Below, one piece after another: positions 34,711 through 44,052 of a stretch of 64,000 nucleotides of DNA (within the stretch, counting starts at the first letter, position 1; the number at the start of each line of letters is the position of its first letter). A program made the position numbers and the translations under genes. The stretch covers positions 77,736-141,735 of the forward strand of contig NZ_VIUH01000012.1 in assembly GCF_007993865.1 (NCBI RefSeq), given 5' to 3'. Under the pieces are notes generated by a model. It saw only the letters and a list, made by a program, of their open reading frames with translations, did not search any database and was not told the DNA's origin. Source of the DNA: Pseudomonas sp. SJZ079. Lineage in GTDB: Bacteria > Pseudomonadota > Gammaproteobacteria > Pseudomonadales > Pseudomonadaceae.

Positions 34711-35655
34711 ATGAATGACGCTAATCGCTCAAATGTGCAAGCCCCTTGGCCACGCAGGCGATGGATTTGGCTGGCCTCGAGCGTGTTTGTGCTGACGCTC
34801 ATAGGGATCGCCTCCTGCCGATTCTATTGGCATCAGCAATTCTATTATCACCTGCTCGGCCAACTGAGCGCGGACCCTGCCCCCGGCCAGGATATCTGGC
34901 TCCCCGATTACAAAGTGGTTATCGATGCTAAGCCGATAGAGGGCGCTGATAACCTTTCGGGGATTACCTACGACAGCGACAAGGACCGTTTGCTCACCGT
35001 TATCAATAAAGGCGCTATGGCGATTGTGGCGCTGAGCAGAAGCGGGGAAGTGCTCGACCGCTATCCACTCAAGGGCTTTGATGACGTTGAAGGGCTGGCC
35101 TACATGGGCAATGGCCGCCTGGTGCTGGTAGAAGAAGGTGCCCAGCAGCTGCGCTTCGTCGACCTGCCGGCCTCGGGGCAGGAGATCAGCGCCCGGGATA
35201 CGCCGTTCCTCGCGCTGGCCATCAACCTGAGTGAGCATAACAAGGGCTTTGAAGGCGTTGCTTACGACATTGCTGGCGATCGCGTATTTGTGATTAAAGA
35301 GCGTGATCCGCGGCAACTATACGAGGTTTCTGGCGCCGCCAAATCCCTGGACGGTAGGTTGCAACTTAAAATTCACGACCTGACCAGCTGGATTGATCGC
35401 AGTGTGTTTGGCCGAGATATCTCGGACGTCTATCACGATCCTAAAACCGGCCATCTGCTGATCCTCAGCGATCAATCGAAACTGCTCATCGAAGTGGATG
35501 ACGCTGGAAACTACGTGAGTTTTCGATCGCTGCTAGGCGGTATCACTGACCTCAAGGCCAGCGCACCGCAGGCGGAAGGGGTAACCATGGACCACTCGGG
35601 AAATCTGTTCGTGGTGAGTGAGCCTAATTTATTTTATGCGTTCAAGAAAGATTAG
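34711..35655 (+). CDS. SdiA-regulated-family beta-propeller protein
   Basis: A 314-residue protein of the SdiA-regulated family (PF06977 type), anchored by one N-terminal membrane segment at about 18-38 with the remainder in the periplasm. Repeated strand motifs (NLSGITYDSDKDRLLTVIN, VEGLAYMGNGRLVLVEEG, GFEGVAYDIAGDRVFVIKE, AEGVTMDHSGNLFVVSEP) indicate a beta-propeller. The family function is unknown; no lactonase residues are assigned. It lies 103 bases after the ArnT-like gene on the same strand, beyond a hairpin, so cotranscription is uncertain. Confidence 0.85.
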   Translation: MNDANRSNVQAPWPRRRWIWLASSVFVLTLIGIASCRFYWHQQFYYHLLGQLSADPAPGQDIWLPDYKVVIDAKPIEGADNLSGITYDSDKDRLLTVINKGAMAIVALSRSGEVLDRYPLKGFDDVEGLAYMGNGRLVLVEEGAQQLRFVDLPASGQEISARDTPFLALAINLSEHNKGFEGVAYDIAGDRVFVIKERDPRQLYEVSGAAKSLDGRLQLKIHDLTSWIDRSVFGRDISDVYHDPKTGHLLILSDQSKLLIEVDDAGNYVSFRSLLGGITDLKASAPQAEGVTMDHSGNLFVVSEPNLFYAFKKD

Positions 35656-36125
35656 AATCCGGCCGGCGACTACTGCCGAACGTCGATGCCGGAGGGGCGT
35701 TAGCTGCTGACTGAATAAGGCGTTGCCGATGAGGGGCGATCTCCTCAGGGGCTCCTGGAGGCCAACTTTGATTTGAGCGAGGTTGGCTGCCAGCGCAAAC
35801 GCTTCTACTCCGCTGGCATTGCACGCCTGCCCGGCTGCCATCTAGGGTCAGCGCCGCTCGGTCGTGACCGGCCTTGGTTACTTGCTGGACGACAATCAGC
35901 AGTGCAGGGCATGAGTCGTTCGGCTCGCCCGCTGAAGCCGGTGCCGCGCGCATTGCCCGCACCTGTCGGTGCGCGCCCTGAATGTTCGCGGCTGGCTGTA
36001 ATCCGGCGCCGGCGTCCAGCCGTTAGCACTGCTTGTCCAGTGCTCGCAGTAGCGAGGCGGCGGCGCGCAGGCAGTAGATCGACTACGGCAAGCGGCGCCG
36101 ACGCAGCTAGTGCGAGTGCCAGGCG
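35656..36125. other. Intergenic region, no gene seen
   Basis: These 470 GC-rich bases lie between two convergent genes. No reading frame has family features. No terminator with a T-run was found by eye. Confidence 0.5.
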
Positions 36126-37307
36126 TTAGTCGCGTTCGATGGCCAGGGCCACACCCTGACCGCCGCCGATGCACAGGGTGGCCAGGCCTTTCTTGGCGTC
36201 GCGCTTGAGCATCTCGTGCAGCAGGGTCACCAGCACCCGGCAGCCGGAGGCGCCGATCGGGTGGCCGAGGGCGATGGCACCGCCGTTGACGTTGACCTTG
36301 CTGGCATCCCAGCCCAGCTCCTGGCCGACCGCCAACGCCTGGGCGGCGAAGGCTTCGTTGGCTTCGATCAGCTCGAGCTCACTCAACTGCCAGCCGGCCT
36401 TGTCCAGGCAGCGGCGGGTCGCCGAGACCGGACCGATGCCCATGATCGCCGGGTCGACGCCGGCATTGGCGTAACCGGCGATCCGCGCCAGCACCGGCAG
36501 GCCGAGGGCCTGGGCCTTGCTCGCGCTCATCAGCAGCACCGCGGCGGCGCCGTCGTTGAGGCTGGAGGCGTTGCCGGCGGTGACGCTGCCGTCCTGCTTG
36601 AACGCCGGTTTGAGCTTGCTCAGGGCCTCGGCGCTGGCGCCAGCGCGCGGCTGCTCGTCGCTGGCGAAGGCGACGGGCTCGCCCTTGCGCTGGGGGATCA
36701 GGATCGGGGTGATCTCGTCGGCGAAGCGCCCGCCCTCGATGGCCGCGCAGGCCTTCTGCTGCGAGGCGGCGGCGAAGGCATCCTGGGCTTCGCGGCTGAT
36801 GGCGTACTTGTCCACCAGGTTCTCGGCGGTGACACCCATGTGGTAATCGTTGAAGGCGTCCCACAGACCGTCTTCGATCATGCTGTCGAGCACTTTACCG
36901 TGGCCCATGCGCAGGCCGGTGCGGGCGCCGGGCATGACGTAGGGGGCCAGGCTCATGTTCTCCATGCCGCCGGCGATGATCACCTCGGCATCGCCGCAGC
37001 GGATGGCCTGGGCACCCAGGTGCAGGGCTTTGAGGCCCGAGCCGCAGACCTTGTTCAGGGTCAGCGCCGGCACCGCATGGGGCAGGCCGGCCTTGATCGC
37101 GGCCTGGCGCGCGGGGTTCTGCCCGGCGCCGGCGGTGAGCACGTGACCGAGGATCACTTCGTCGACCTCGGCGCCATTCAGGCCGGTTTGCTCGAGCAGG
37201 CGGCGGATCACCGCGGCGCCCAGTTCGACTGCCGGGATGCCGGCCAGTGCACCCTGGAAGCTGCCGATGGCGGTACGGGTGGCGGCGACTATGACGACTT
37301 CTTGCAT
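36126..37307 (-). CDS. atoB: Acetyl-CoA acetyltransferase (thiolase II)
   Basis: Biosynthetic/degradative thiolase that interconverts two acetyl-CoA and acetoacetyl-CoA. The product is 393 residues from the ATG complementary to 37305-37307, the standard length. The nucleophile Cys88 (NKVCGSG), His349 (GHPIGASG) and Cys379 (LCIGGGQG) form the catalytic set. It is the last gene of the operon after the two CoA-transferase subunits, so acetoacetyl-CoA made by the transferase is split to acetyl-CoA. A REP pair lies in the 177-base gap before it. Confidence 0.94.
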   Translation of the reverse strand: MQEVVIVAATRTAIGSFQGALAGIPAVELGAAVIRRLLEQTGLNGAEVDEVILGHVLTAGAGQNPARQAAIKAGLPHAVPALTLNKVCGSGLKALHLGAQAIRCGDAEVIIAGGMENMSLAPYVMPGARTGLRMGHGKVLDSMIEDGLWDAFNDYHMGVTAENLVDKYAISREAQDAFAAASQQKACAAIEGGRFADEITPILIPQRKGEPVAFASDEQPRAGASAEALSKLKPAFKQDGSVTAGNASSLNDGAAAVLLMSASKAQALGLPVLARIAGYANAGVDPAIMGIGPVSATRRCLDKAGWQLSELELIEANEAFAAQALAVGQELGWDASKVNVNGGAIALGHPIGASGCRVLVTLLHEMLKRDAKKGLATLCIGGGQGVALAIERD

Positions 37308-37335
37308 GGGATGACTCCTGCGAATGATCGGCCCT

Positions 37336-37402
37336 TGTGGGAGCGGGCTTGCCCGCGAACCGGGCGGTTCGAAAAGCGTCGCGACCACGGCCGCTCCCAC
37401 AG
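37336..37402. repeat. Pseudomonas REP pair (BIME-like)
   Basis: TGTGGGAGCGGGCTTGCCCG at 37336 and its inverted relative, ending GGCCGCTCCCACAG at 37402, form a head-to-head REP pair. This is the typical P. putida-type repetitive extragenic palindrome. It sits inside the CoA-transferase/thiolase operon, between subunit B and atoB, where it could stabilise the upstream mRNA or uncouple expression of atoB. Confidence 0.8.
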
Positions 37403-37484
37403 CGACCGCTGAACCGGACAGCAGCTTCAATAAAACGCCCCGGAGGCGCCGTGCGTGGTGGCGGACTCCGAGGCGCTAGACAAC

Positions 37485-38141
37485 CTAGAAGGTCATTTCA
37501 ATGACATCGTCCGGCACGATTAGCTTGCCGGCGGTCTTGGCGACGATCTCTTCGACGCTGACTCCCGGCGCGCGCTCACGCAGGATGAAGGCGCCGTTGT
37601 CGATCTCCAGGTAGGCCAGGTCGGTGAGCACCTTGCGGATACAGCCGCAGCCGGTGAGCGGCAGGCTGCAATGCTTGAGCAGCTTGGACTCGCCGTCCTT
37701 GGAGGCGTGGGTCATGGTGACGATGATGTTGTCGGCACCGGCCACCAGGTCCATGGCGCCGCCCATACCCTTGATCAGCTTACCGGGGATCATCCAGGAG
37801 GCGATGTTGCCGTGCACGTCCACCTCGAAGGCGCCGAGCACGGTGAGGTCGACGTGGCCGCCGCGGATCATGGCGAAGGACTCGGCCGAGGAGAAGATCG
37901 AGGCGCCCTTGCGCGCGGTGACCGTCTGCTTGCCGGCGTTGATCATGTCGGCGTCCACTTCGTCCTCGGTGGGGAAGGCGCCCATGCCGAGCAGGCCGTT
38001 TTCCGATTGCAGCATCACGTCGATGCCTGCCGGCACGTAGTTGGCCACCAGGGTCGGAATGCCGATGCCTAAGTTGACGTAGTAACCATCCTGCAACTCG
38101 CGCGCCACACGCTGAGCCATCTGTTCACGGGTAAGAGCCAT
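37485..38141 (-). CDS. 3-oxoacid/dehydrocarnitine CoA-transferase, subunit B
   Basis: Beta subunit of a family I CoA-transferase, 218 residues. The catalytic glutamate that forms the glutamyl-CoA thioester is Glu47 in LQSENGLLG, and GIGIPTLVANYV and the MGGAMDLVAGA motif are typical. It follows subunit A by 36 bases. In P. aeruginosa the same arrangement (divergent LysR, two CoA-transferase subunits, atoB) is dhcR-dhcA-dhcB-atoB for 3-dehydrocarnitine breakdown. Acetoacetate (succinyl-CoA:3-oxoacid transferase) is the other candidate substrate. Confidence 0.92.
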   Translation of the reverse strand: MALTREQMAQRVARELQDGYYVNLGIGIPTLVANYVPAGIDVMLQSENGLLGMGAFPTEDEVDADMINAGKQTVTARKGASIFSSAESFAMIRGGHVDLTVLGAFEVDVHGNIASWMIPGKLIKGMGGAMDLVAGADNIIVTMTHASKDGESKLLKHCSLPLTGCGCIRKVLTDLAYLEIDNGAFILRERAPGVSVEEIVAKTAGKLIVPDDVIEMTF

Positions 38142-38177
38142 GACGAAAACCTCTTGTTATCGGTAGTTGCGGGTTGA

Positions 38178-38876
38178 TCAGGCGCGCAGGGTGCGCTTCT
38201 CGATGCGTTTCTCGAAGTTGCCCTGGATGATGCGATCGACGTAGATGCCCGGGGTGTGGATGTGTGCCGGGTCGAGTTCGCCCGGTTCGACGATTTCCTC
38301 CACCTCGACCACGGTGATGCGCCCGGCGGTGGCCACCACTGGGTTGAAGTTCTGCGCGGTGTGGCGGTAGACCACGTTGCCGAAGTGATCGGCCTTCCAG
38401 CCTTTGACGATGGCGAAGTCGCCGGTGATGGCGGGTTCGAGGATGTAGTGGCGGCCGTTGATTTCGCGCGCCTCCTTGCCTTCGGCGACCGGGGTGCCGT
38501 AGCCGGTGGCGGTGAAGAAGGCCGGGATGCCGGCGCCACCGGCACGCAGCTTCTCGGCCAGGCTGCCTTGCGGGGTCAGCTCGACTTCCAGTTCGCCGCT
38601 GAGCAACTGCTGCTCGAACAACGCGTTCTCACCCACGTAGGAGGCGATCATCTTGCAGATCTGCCGGTCTTCCAGCAGCACACCGAGGCCGAAACCATCG
38701 ACCCCGCAGTTGTTCGAGACCACGGTCAGCCCGCGCACGCCCAGGCGGCGGATCTCGGCGATGAGGTTTTCCGGAATGCCGCACAGGCCGAAGCCACCGG
38801 CCAGAACGGTCATGTTGTCGGTCAGCCCGGCCAGGGCTTCCGCGTAACTGCCTACCCGCTTGTCGAGTCCACTCAT
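38178..38876 (-). CDS. 3-oxoacid/dehydrocarnitine CoA-transferase, subunit A
   Basis: Alpha subunit of a family I CoA-transferase, 232 residues from the ATG complementary to 38874-38876. The CoA-binding glycine stretch [16 protein letters not shown] and [12 protein letters not shown] are diagnostic. It is the first gene of the operon with subunit B and atoB and is divergent from the LysR gene 125 bases away. An in-frame extension to 38942 exists but has no family support. It is probably DhcA by synteny; the substrate is not proven. Confidence 0.92.
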   Translation of the reverse strand: MSGLDKRVGSYAEALAGLTDNMTVLAGGFGLCGIPENLIAEIRRLGVRGLTVVSNNCGVDGFGLGVLLEDRQICKMIASYVGENALFEQQLLSGELEVELTPQGSLAEKLRAGGAGIPAFFTATGYGTPVAEGKEAREINGRHYILEPAITGDFAIVKGWKADHFGNVVYRHTAQNFNPVVATAGRITVVEVEEIVEPGELDPAHIHTPGIYVDRIIQGNFEKRIEKRTLRA

Positions 38877-39001
38877 GCTGCTGCGCCTCTTGTAGTTATG
38901 GGTTCGGCAGCCGTGCTGCCAGCAAACGAGGCAGAGCTTCACTGTTGCGGACTGATTTGTTAAGTTTGTTTTTCTTGTTAATTGATGATGAAAGTAAATA
39001 A

Positions 39002-39904
39002 ATGACCGTCAAGCAATTGCGCGCCTTCCTCGCCGTGGCGCAGAGCCTGAGCTTTGCCCAGGCCTGTGAGCGTTTGCACCTGTCGCAGCCGGCCCTGAGC
39101 CTGTCGATCAAGAACCTGGAAGAGTCGCTCGGTGGTCAGCTGCTGGCGCGTACCACCCGCAGCGTCAGCCTGACCCCGGAGGGCGCAACCCTGCTGCCCA
39201 TCGCCCGCCGCCTGCTGGCGGACTGGGACAACGCCGAGGAACTGCTGCGCCAGCACTTCACCCTGCAGCTGGGCAAGGTCGCCATCGCCGCCATGCCGTC
39301 CTTTGCCGGTAACCTGCTGCCGGTGGCGCTCAAGGCGTTCCGCCAGCGTCACCCGAAGGTCAACGTGGCGGTGCATGACGTGATCAACGAGCAGGTGCTG
39401 GAGATGCTGCGCAACCGCCGCGTCGAGCTGGGCATCGCCTTCGAGCCGGAGTCCCTGGATGGCCTGGATTTCACACCGTTCTACAGCGACCGCTTCGTAG
39501 CCGTGGTGCCGGCGGACAGTCCCCTGGCCGAATGCGCCGAGGTGACCTGGGAGCAGCTGCTGCGCGAGAGCTTCATCACCCTGCAGCGCCCTTCGGCGGT
39601 ACGCCTGCTGCTGGAAGAGCGCATCGCCGCGCAGCACGGCAAGCTCCCCGTAGCCTTCGAGAGCCACCAATTGGTGACGGTGGGGCGGATGGTCGCCCAG
39701 GGCCTGGGGGTGAGCGCGGTGCCCAGCCTGTGCATCCAGCAGATGGAGGAGCTGGGCGCCCGTTGTGTGGCCCTCAACGGCCCGCAGGTGGAGCGCCGCG
39801 TCGGCCTGCTGCGGTTGGCCGAGCACAAGCTGTCGACGGCGGCGCAGGCGTTGGCGGACATCGTCATCGAAGTGTCCTCCAGCCCGGCGCGAGCAAGCCG
39901 ATAG
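39002..39904 (+). CDS. LysR-family regulator of the CoA-transferase operon
   Basis: A 300-residue LysR-type regulator. The winged helix-turn-helix is in residues 1-60 ([20 protein letters not shown] and [14 protein letters not shown]), and the effector-binding domain runs from about 90. It is transcribed divergently from the CoA-transferase/thiolase operon, the normal position for its activator, and corresponds to DhcR of P. aeruginosa by synteny. No good ribosome-binding site is visible upstream of the ATG, which follows an A-rich stretch. Confidence 0.9.
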   Translation: MTVKQLRAFLAVAQSLSFAQACERLHLSQPALSLSIKNLEESLGGQLLARTTRSVSLTPEGATLLPIARRLLADWDNAEELLRQHFTLQLGKVAIAAMPSFAGNLLPVALKAFRQRHPKVNVAVHDVINEQVLEMLRNRRVELGIAFEPESLDGLDFTPFYSDRFVAVVPADSPLAECAEVTWEQLLRESFITLQRPSAVRLLLEERIAAQHGKLPVAFESHQLVTVGRMVAQGLGVSAVPSLCIQQMEELGARCVALNGPQVERRVGLLRLAEHKLSTAAQALADIVIEVSSSPARASR

Positions 39905-40184
39905 TCAGTGCTCTGGCGCTGCGCTGCAGCGCCTCCGGTGTAGTAACCGATTTCGGGTCTGGGCCGGGTGACAATGTTTTGAGCGGCAAACGTCGATCAA
40001 TTAACGATCACGTTGTTTGTTGCACAGCCGTGGGGCGGCGATCAGGCATCGGGGCAGTGGCCAGAAAAAGCCATAGGCTCGGGGGGATGAATGCGCGTCG
40101 CCGCTGTCCAACCCGCGGTTGCACGGCGAGGCAGCAATGCCCACGCTAGTGTCTGCCAGTCGCCATCGCCTTTGGGAGAATCAA

Positions 40185-40802
40185 GTGTCAGCGGTTTTTT
40201 TGCGTCAGCTATGCCGTTCAGCGCTGCTGTGGGTTGCCATGGGCGCTTCCTTCGCCGCTTTAGCCTGTCCGGCCGGGCAGCATGAAGTCTGCGTGGTCAG
40301 CTGCTTTTGTGCGCCCGGCTCGAAAGAGGACATGGGCTCGATCTTCGACAGCGTCAGCCAGATGGCCGCCGCTGGATTGCAGCGGTGGATAGTGCAATCG
40401 CGCAACACCGCGGCAGCCGGTGATGTTCGGCAAATCCCGCTGAATATCCGTGCCCAGCTCGAACCCTACTATGACCTTCAGGTGCTCGAGTTGGCTCGCT
40501 ACAAGGTGGGCGATGAGGTGGAGCTGAACGCGGCGCATACCATGCTGCAGAACCCCGATGTGAACGCCGTCACCCTGGTGGACATCATCGTCTTCCGCTC
40601 TGCCGATGACGCCCTCAACAACGTCGCGCTCTGGGCGCATGAGTTGAAGCATGTGCAGCAGTATCAGCAATGGGGGGTGGGCGAATTCGCCTCGCGTTAT
40701 ACCCGGGACTACCAGGCTGTCGAGGCGCCGGCCTATGCGATCCAGGTGCAGGTGGCCAGAGCGCTGCGAGCCAGCGTGGCCCAGGCCGAGCTGGCTCGTT
40801 AA
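40185..40802 (+). CDS. Secreted DUF4157-like protein with HExxH motif
   Basis: A 205-residue exported protein resembling the DUF4157 putative metallopeptidase domain. The GTG at 40185 has GGGAGAA a few bases upstream; ATGs at 40119 and 40137 would add an atypical charged extension. A signal peptide ends near FAALA, followed by several cysteines (CPAGQHEVCVVSCFC). The HExxH stretch is HELKH in ALWAHELKHVQQY, with tyrosines and acidic residues downstream (YTRDYQAVEAPAY) that could complete a zinc site. It stands alone and no neighbour suggests a substrate; a peptidase role is inferred. Confidence 0.75.
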   Translation: MSAVFLRQLCRSALLWVAMGASFAALACPAGQHEVCVVSCFCAPGSKEDMGSIFDSVSQMAAAGLQRWIVQSRNTAAAGDVRQIPLNIRAQLEPYYDLQVLELARYKVGDEVELNAAHTMLQNPDVNAVTLVDIIVFRSADDALNNVALWAHELKHVQQYQQWGVGEFASRYTRDYQAVEAPAYAIQVQVARALRASVAQAELAR

Positions 40803-41019
40803 CCGCCGCGTGCCAAGGGCGGGCAGCGGCGAGAATGGGGACTGGTTATGTTGGCGCTGCGACTGTCGATAGCGGGGCGCCGGAGATCGTGGGGCTGCGC
40901 TCGGGTTTGTTAGTCCTCTCGTCCAGTCAACGCCGCTGATGCTTCTGTCCGGACACACCTACCGAACCATTGACCACCACGCTGGCCGCAGCCTCGGAGC
41001 CGCGGCGAGCATCGGCTGG

Positions 41020-41802
41020 TCAGTCGCCGTAGATGTCGAAGTCGAAGTACTTCTTGCGGATCTGCTCGTAGGTGCCGTTGGCGCGGATGGCGGCCAGGGC
41101 CTTGTTCAGCTCGGCGGCCAGTGGGTCATGCTTGCGCACCGCGATGCCGGCGCCTGTGCCGAAATATTGCTGCTCGGTGAAGTTCGGCCCAACGAACTGA
41201 AAGGGGCTGCCTTCCGGTTTCTTCAGCAGGCCTTCTTCGATGGCGATGGAGCCGGCTAGGCTGGCATCCAGGCGGCCGGCCAGCAGGTCGAGGAACACCT
41301 CGTTCTGGGTGCCATAGCGAACGATCTCGGCGCCGGCCGGCACGAAGTACTCGCTGGCGTAACGGTCGAAGTTGGTGGCGCGCTGCACGCCGATACGCTT
41401 GCCCTTGAGGTCGGCCGGGAGGCTGTCGATGCCGTTGCCCGTGCGGGCGACCAGCTTGGCCGGGACGCGGTAGTAGCTGTGGCTGAAGTCCACCGACTTC
41501 AGGCGTTCCTCGGTGATCGACACCGACGACAGGGCCGCGTCGATCTTGCGCACCTTGAGCGAAGGGATCAGGCCGTCGAACTCGACCTCCTTCCATTCGC
41601 AGGTGACCTTCATCTCGGCGCACAGGGCCTGGCCGATGTCGTAATCGAAGCCCTGGATCTGGTTGTCCGGGGTCTTATAGGCGAATGGCGGGTAGGCCGC
41701 CTCGATGCCCAGGCGCAAGTGCTTGTCGGCGGCCTGGGCGGTGCAGGCAAAGGCGACCAGCGTCGCCAGGCCGAGGGTCTTCAGAGTGCTGTAGCGATTC
41801 AT
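41020..41802 (-). CDS. Polar amino acid/opine ABC-transporter substrate-binding protein
   Basis: A 260-residue periplasmic binding protein of the HisJ/ArgT/OccT family. The signal peptide ends near CTAQA at residue 28. The family signature GFDYDIGQALCAEMKVTCEW, which includes the two cysteines that form a disulfide in HisJ, is present, as is SVSITEERLKSVDFSHSYY. GGAG lies about 9 bases upstream of the ATG. It is the last gene after the oxidase/RidA cluster on the same strand (162 bases after RidA) and no permease or ATPase gene is present, so the rest of the transporter must be elsewhere. It probably binds the substrate of the oxidase. Confidence 0.9.
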   Translation of the reverse strand: MNRYSTLKTLGLATLVAFACTAQAADKHLRLGIEAAYPPFAYKTPDNQIQGFDYDIGQALCAEMKVTCEWKEVEFDGLIPSLKVRKIDAALSSVSITEERLKSVDFSHSYYRVPAKLVARTGNGIDSLPADLKGKRIGVQRATNFDRYASEYFVPAGAEIVRYGTQNEVFLDLLAGRLDASLAGSIAIEEGLLKKPEGSPFQFVGPNFTEQQYFGTGAGIAVRKHDPLAAELNKALAAIRANGTYEQIRKKYFDFDIYGD

Positions 41803-41964
41803 AGGTGGCTCCAATTACGTTGTTGTTGTAATCCGGATGCTCCAGGAAATGAAGTCACCCGTTATCGGCAGCAGCGCGTCGAATGACTGCTGTGCATGGC
41901 GCTTGGCTGGCCACTGCGGCCATACCTCCGGGCGGGCCCGGTGGGTTCAGGGTGAATGCCGTGC

Positions 41965-42318
41965 TCAGACCGCGGCGGTGACGATCAGCTCCAGGCGGAT
42001 GTCGGTATCGTCGAAGGTCACCTGGGCCGTGGCGCGGGCCGGCGTCTCGCCGGGGGCGAACCAGGCGCTCCACTGCTCGTTCAGCGCCGAGAAGTCGCCG
42101 AGCATGTTCTTCATCCAGATCTGCGCGCTGAGCAGGCGGCTCTTGTCGCTGCCGACCTCTGCCAGTAATTCCTCCAGGCGCTGCAGCACCTGGCGGGTTT
42201 GCCCGCGCACGTCCTGACTGCAGTCGGCGGCGACTATGCCGCTGAGCCAGGCCACGCCGTTGTGCACCACCACGCGACTGAGGCGGGGATTGCTGTCGAT
42301 GCGTCGGATGCTGTTCAT
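41965..42318 (-). CDS. RidA-family enamine/imine deaminase
   Basis: A 117-residue RidA/YjgF protein. Members hydrolyse reactive imines or enamines released by PLP and FAD enzymes. Visible family features are GVAWLSGIVAAD, QTRQVLQRLEELLAEVGSD and the C-terminal LELIVTA strand. Its start overlaps the stop of the FAD subunit gene by four bases (ATGA), so it is made with the oxidase and would clear the imino acid product. The usual arginine near position 105 is present in DIRLEL. Confidence 0.9.
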   Translation of the reverse strand: MNSIRRIDSNPRLSRVVVHNGVAWLSGIVAADCSQDVRGQTRQVLQRLEELLAEVGSDKSRLLSAQIWMKNMLGDFSALNEQWSAWFAPGETPARATAQVTFDDTDIRLELIVTAAV

Positions 42319-43721
42319 AAGGACTCCTGAGGGACGCTGGCGCTGGGCTCGCTGGCCAACTGGGCGAGGGTGATGGGTTTCAAGGGCGAGCGGATGCGGT
42401 AGTAGCCGACCTGCTCGGGGCAGACGCCACGGCGTTCGGCAATCACTTCGGTCACGCTCAGGCCGCACAGGCGTCCCTGGCAGGGGCCCATGCCGCAGCG
42501 GCCGAAGGCCTTGGTCTGATTGGGGCCGAGGCAGCCAAGGTCGACGTGCTGGCGAACGTCGCCGGCGCTGACTTCTTCGCAGCGGCAGACGATGACCGCA
42601 TCCGCCGGCACGCGACTTTCCAGTGGCGGGCGGTACAGGGCGTCGAGCAATGGTCGCGCGGCGAGCTGCCGGGCCAGGGCGCGGCGGTAGGGTTGGGCGA
42701 GCACCTCGATGGCAGGCGCAGCGAGGCGTTGCAACTGCCCGGCGACGGCCAGGGCGGCGAGCCGGCCCTGTTGCTGCGCCGCCAGCGCGCCGCCAATGGC
42801 GCCGCCGTCGCCGGCGATGAAGATGCCGGGCAGGCTGGTCTCGCCCCAGGCATCGCGCTCGGCGCTCCAGCACAGTTGTTGGCTGCTCCAGTGGTGCTGC
42901 AGGCGCAGCGACCAGCTGATCTGGGTGTTCGGCACCACGCCCTGATGCAGCAGGATCAAGCTCGCCGGAATGCGCCGCTCGACGCCGCCACTGCTGAAGC
43001 GCAGGGCCTGAGCCTGTTCTTCGCCCTCAATCGCCAGATCGCGCGCACCGCGATAATGCTTCACCCCGGCGCGACGCAAGCTGGCCAGCAGTGACACGCC
43101 CTTGAGCAGGTCGCGCCAACCGCGCAGGGCACCCGGCAACTGGCGCCAGGCGCGCAGGGCATCGGTATGCCTGCTGGTGTCGACCAGCGCCGCCAGGGCA
43201 ATGCCGGCGCGCAGGTACTGCACGGCCAACAGGTACAGCAGTGGACCGCAGCCGGCCAGGATCACCGGAGCGGTTGGCAGCAGCGCGGCACTTTTCAGCA
43301 GGATCTGCCCGGCACCGGCGGTCATTACTCCGGGCAGGGTCCAGCCGGGAATCGGCATGGGCCGTTCATAGGCGCCGGTGGCGATCAGCAAGCGCCGCGC
43401 CTGCAGCACATAGGCGCGGCTGTCGAGCAGGTAGTGCACCTGTTTCTGCGCGGTGACTTGCCATACCGCCGCACCGGCGATGTAGCGCGCGCCGCAGGCC
43501 ATGAAGGCCTGGCTCAGACGCAAGCCGGCCAGGTAATCCGCACCCAGTATCGCCAGGCGCTGCGGGTCGCTGTGGTCGATGTTGCGGTAGATCTGCCCGC
43601 CGGGTGAGCGCTGCTCGTCGAGCAGCGCCACGCTCAGACCATGGCGGCGCGCCTCGAGCGCCGCGCTCATGCCGGCTGGGCCGGCGCCGATGATCAGCAG
43701 GTCGAAGGTTTCAAGCGTCAT
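42315..43721 (-). CDS. FAD/NAD(P)-binding oxidoreductase subunit with [2Fe-2S] C-terminus (OoxA/HcnB/LhpE-like)
   Basis: A 468-residue flavoprotein of the pyridine-nucleotide-disulfide family that forms the larger subunit of multisubunit amino acid or opine dehydrogenases. The FAD motif is IIGAGPAG (residues 10-17), a second Rossmann motif lies at about 155-165, and the C-terminus has a four-cysteine BFD-like cluster (CRCEEV ... CGMGPCQGRLCG). The stop of the 2Fe-2S gene overlaps its start by 11 bases. Relatives include OoxA/NoxA (opines), HcnB (glycine to cyanide) and LhpE (D-hydroxyproline). Confidence 0.9.
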   Translation of the reverse strand: MTLETFDLLIIGAGPAGMSAALEARRHGLSVALLDEQRSPGGQIYRNIDHSDPQRLAILGADYLAGLRLSQAFMACGARYIAGAAVWQVTAQKQVHYLLDSRAYVLQARRLLIATGAYERPMPIPGWTLPGVMTAGAGQILLKSAALLPTAPVILAGCGPLLYLLAVQYLRAGIALAALVDTSRHTDALRAWRQLPGALRGWRDLLKGVSLLASLRRAGVKHYRGARDLAIEGEEQAQALRFSSGGVERRIPASLILLHQGVVPNTQISWSLRLQHHWSSQQLCWSAERDAWGETSLPGIFIAGDGGAIGGALAAQQQGRLAALAVAGQLQRLAAPAIEVLAQPYRRALARQLAARPLLDALYRPPLESRVPADAVIVCRCEEVSAGDVRQHVDLGCLGPNQTKAFGRCGMGPCQGRLCGLSVTEVIAERRGVCPEQVGYYRIRSPLKPITLAQLASEPSASVPQESL

Positions 43722-44052
43722 CGTGCTGCTCCTCCAGCGCGGACGCCGGGCTCAGGCTGCGGGCCCCGTGCTGGCTGCGCACGCGCAGGCCGGGCGCAAC
43801 CGGCAATAGGCAGGCCTGGCAGTTGGGTACGCCATCCACCTCGACCAGGCACTCGAAGCACACCCCCATCATGCAGTAGGGCGCGCGCGGGCTGCCGCTC
43901 ACCGGGGTGCTGCGGCTGCGGCGCACGCCGCTGGCGAGCAAGGCGGCCGCCAGCGAGACGCCGGCCGGCACCTGCAAGGTTTGGCCATCGAACTCGATGC
44001 TGAGCAACCCAGCGTCCGAGGGCAGTTGGCGGAACAAGCTGTCAGCTGGCAT
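43711..44052 (-). CDS. [2Fe-2S]-binding small subunit of the oxidase (LhpF/HcnA-like)
   Basis: A 113-residue ferredoxin-like subunit. Cysteines at 60, 65, 68 and 81 (YCMMGVCFECLVEV, then CQAC) fit the [2Fe-2S] pattern of the small subunits of amino acid dehydrogenases. It lies between and overlaps both FAD subunit genes by 11 bases, giving a tightly coupled three-subunit enzyme in the same order as lhpB-lhpF-lhpE of the P. aeruginosa hydroxyproline cluster. Confidence 0.9.
   Translation of the reverse strand: MPADSLFRQLPSDAGLLSIEFDGQTLQVPAGVSLAAALLASGVRRSRSTPVSGSPRAPYCMMGVCFECLVEVDGVPNCQACLLPVAPGLRVRSQHGARSLSPASALEEQHDDA

Noticed and set aside
34711..35655. A quorum-quenching lactonase
   Set aside because: The beta-propeller fits the SdiA-regulated family, and no paraoxonase-type metal ligands can be assigned.
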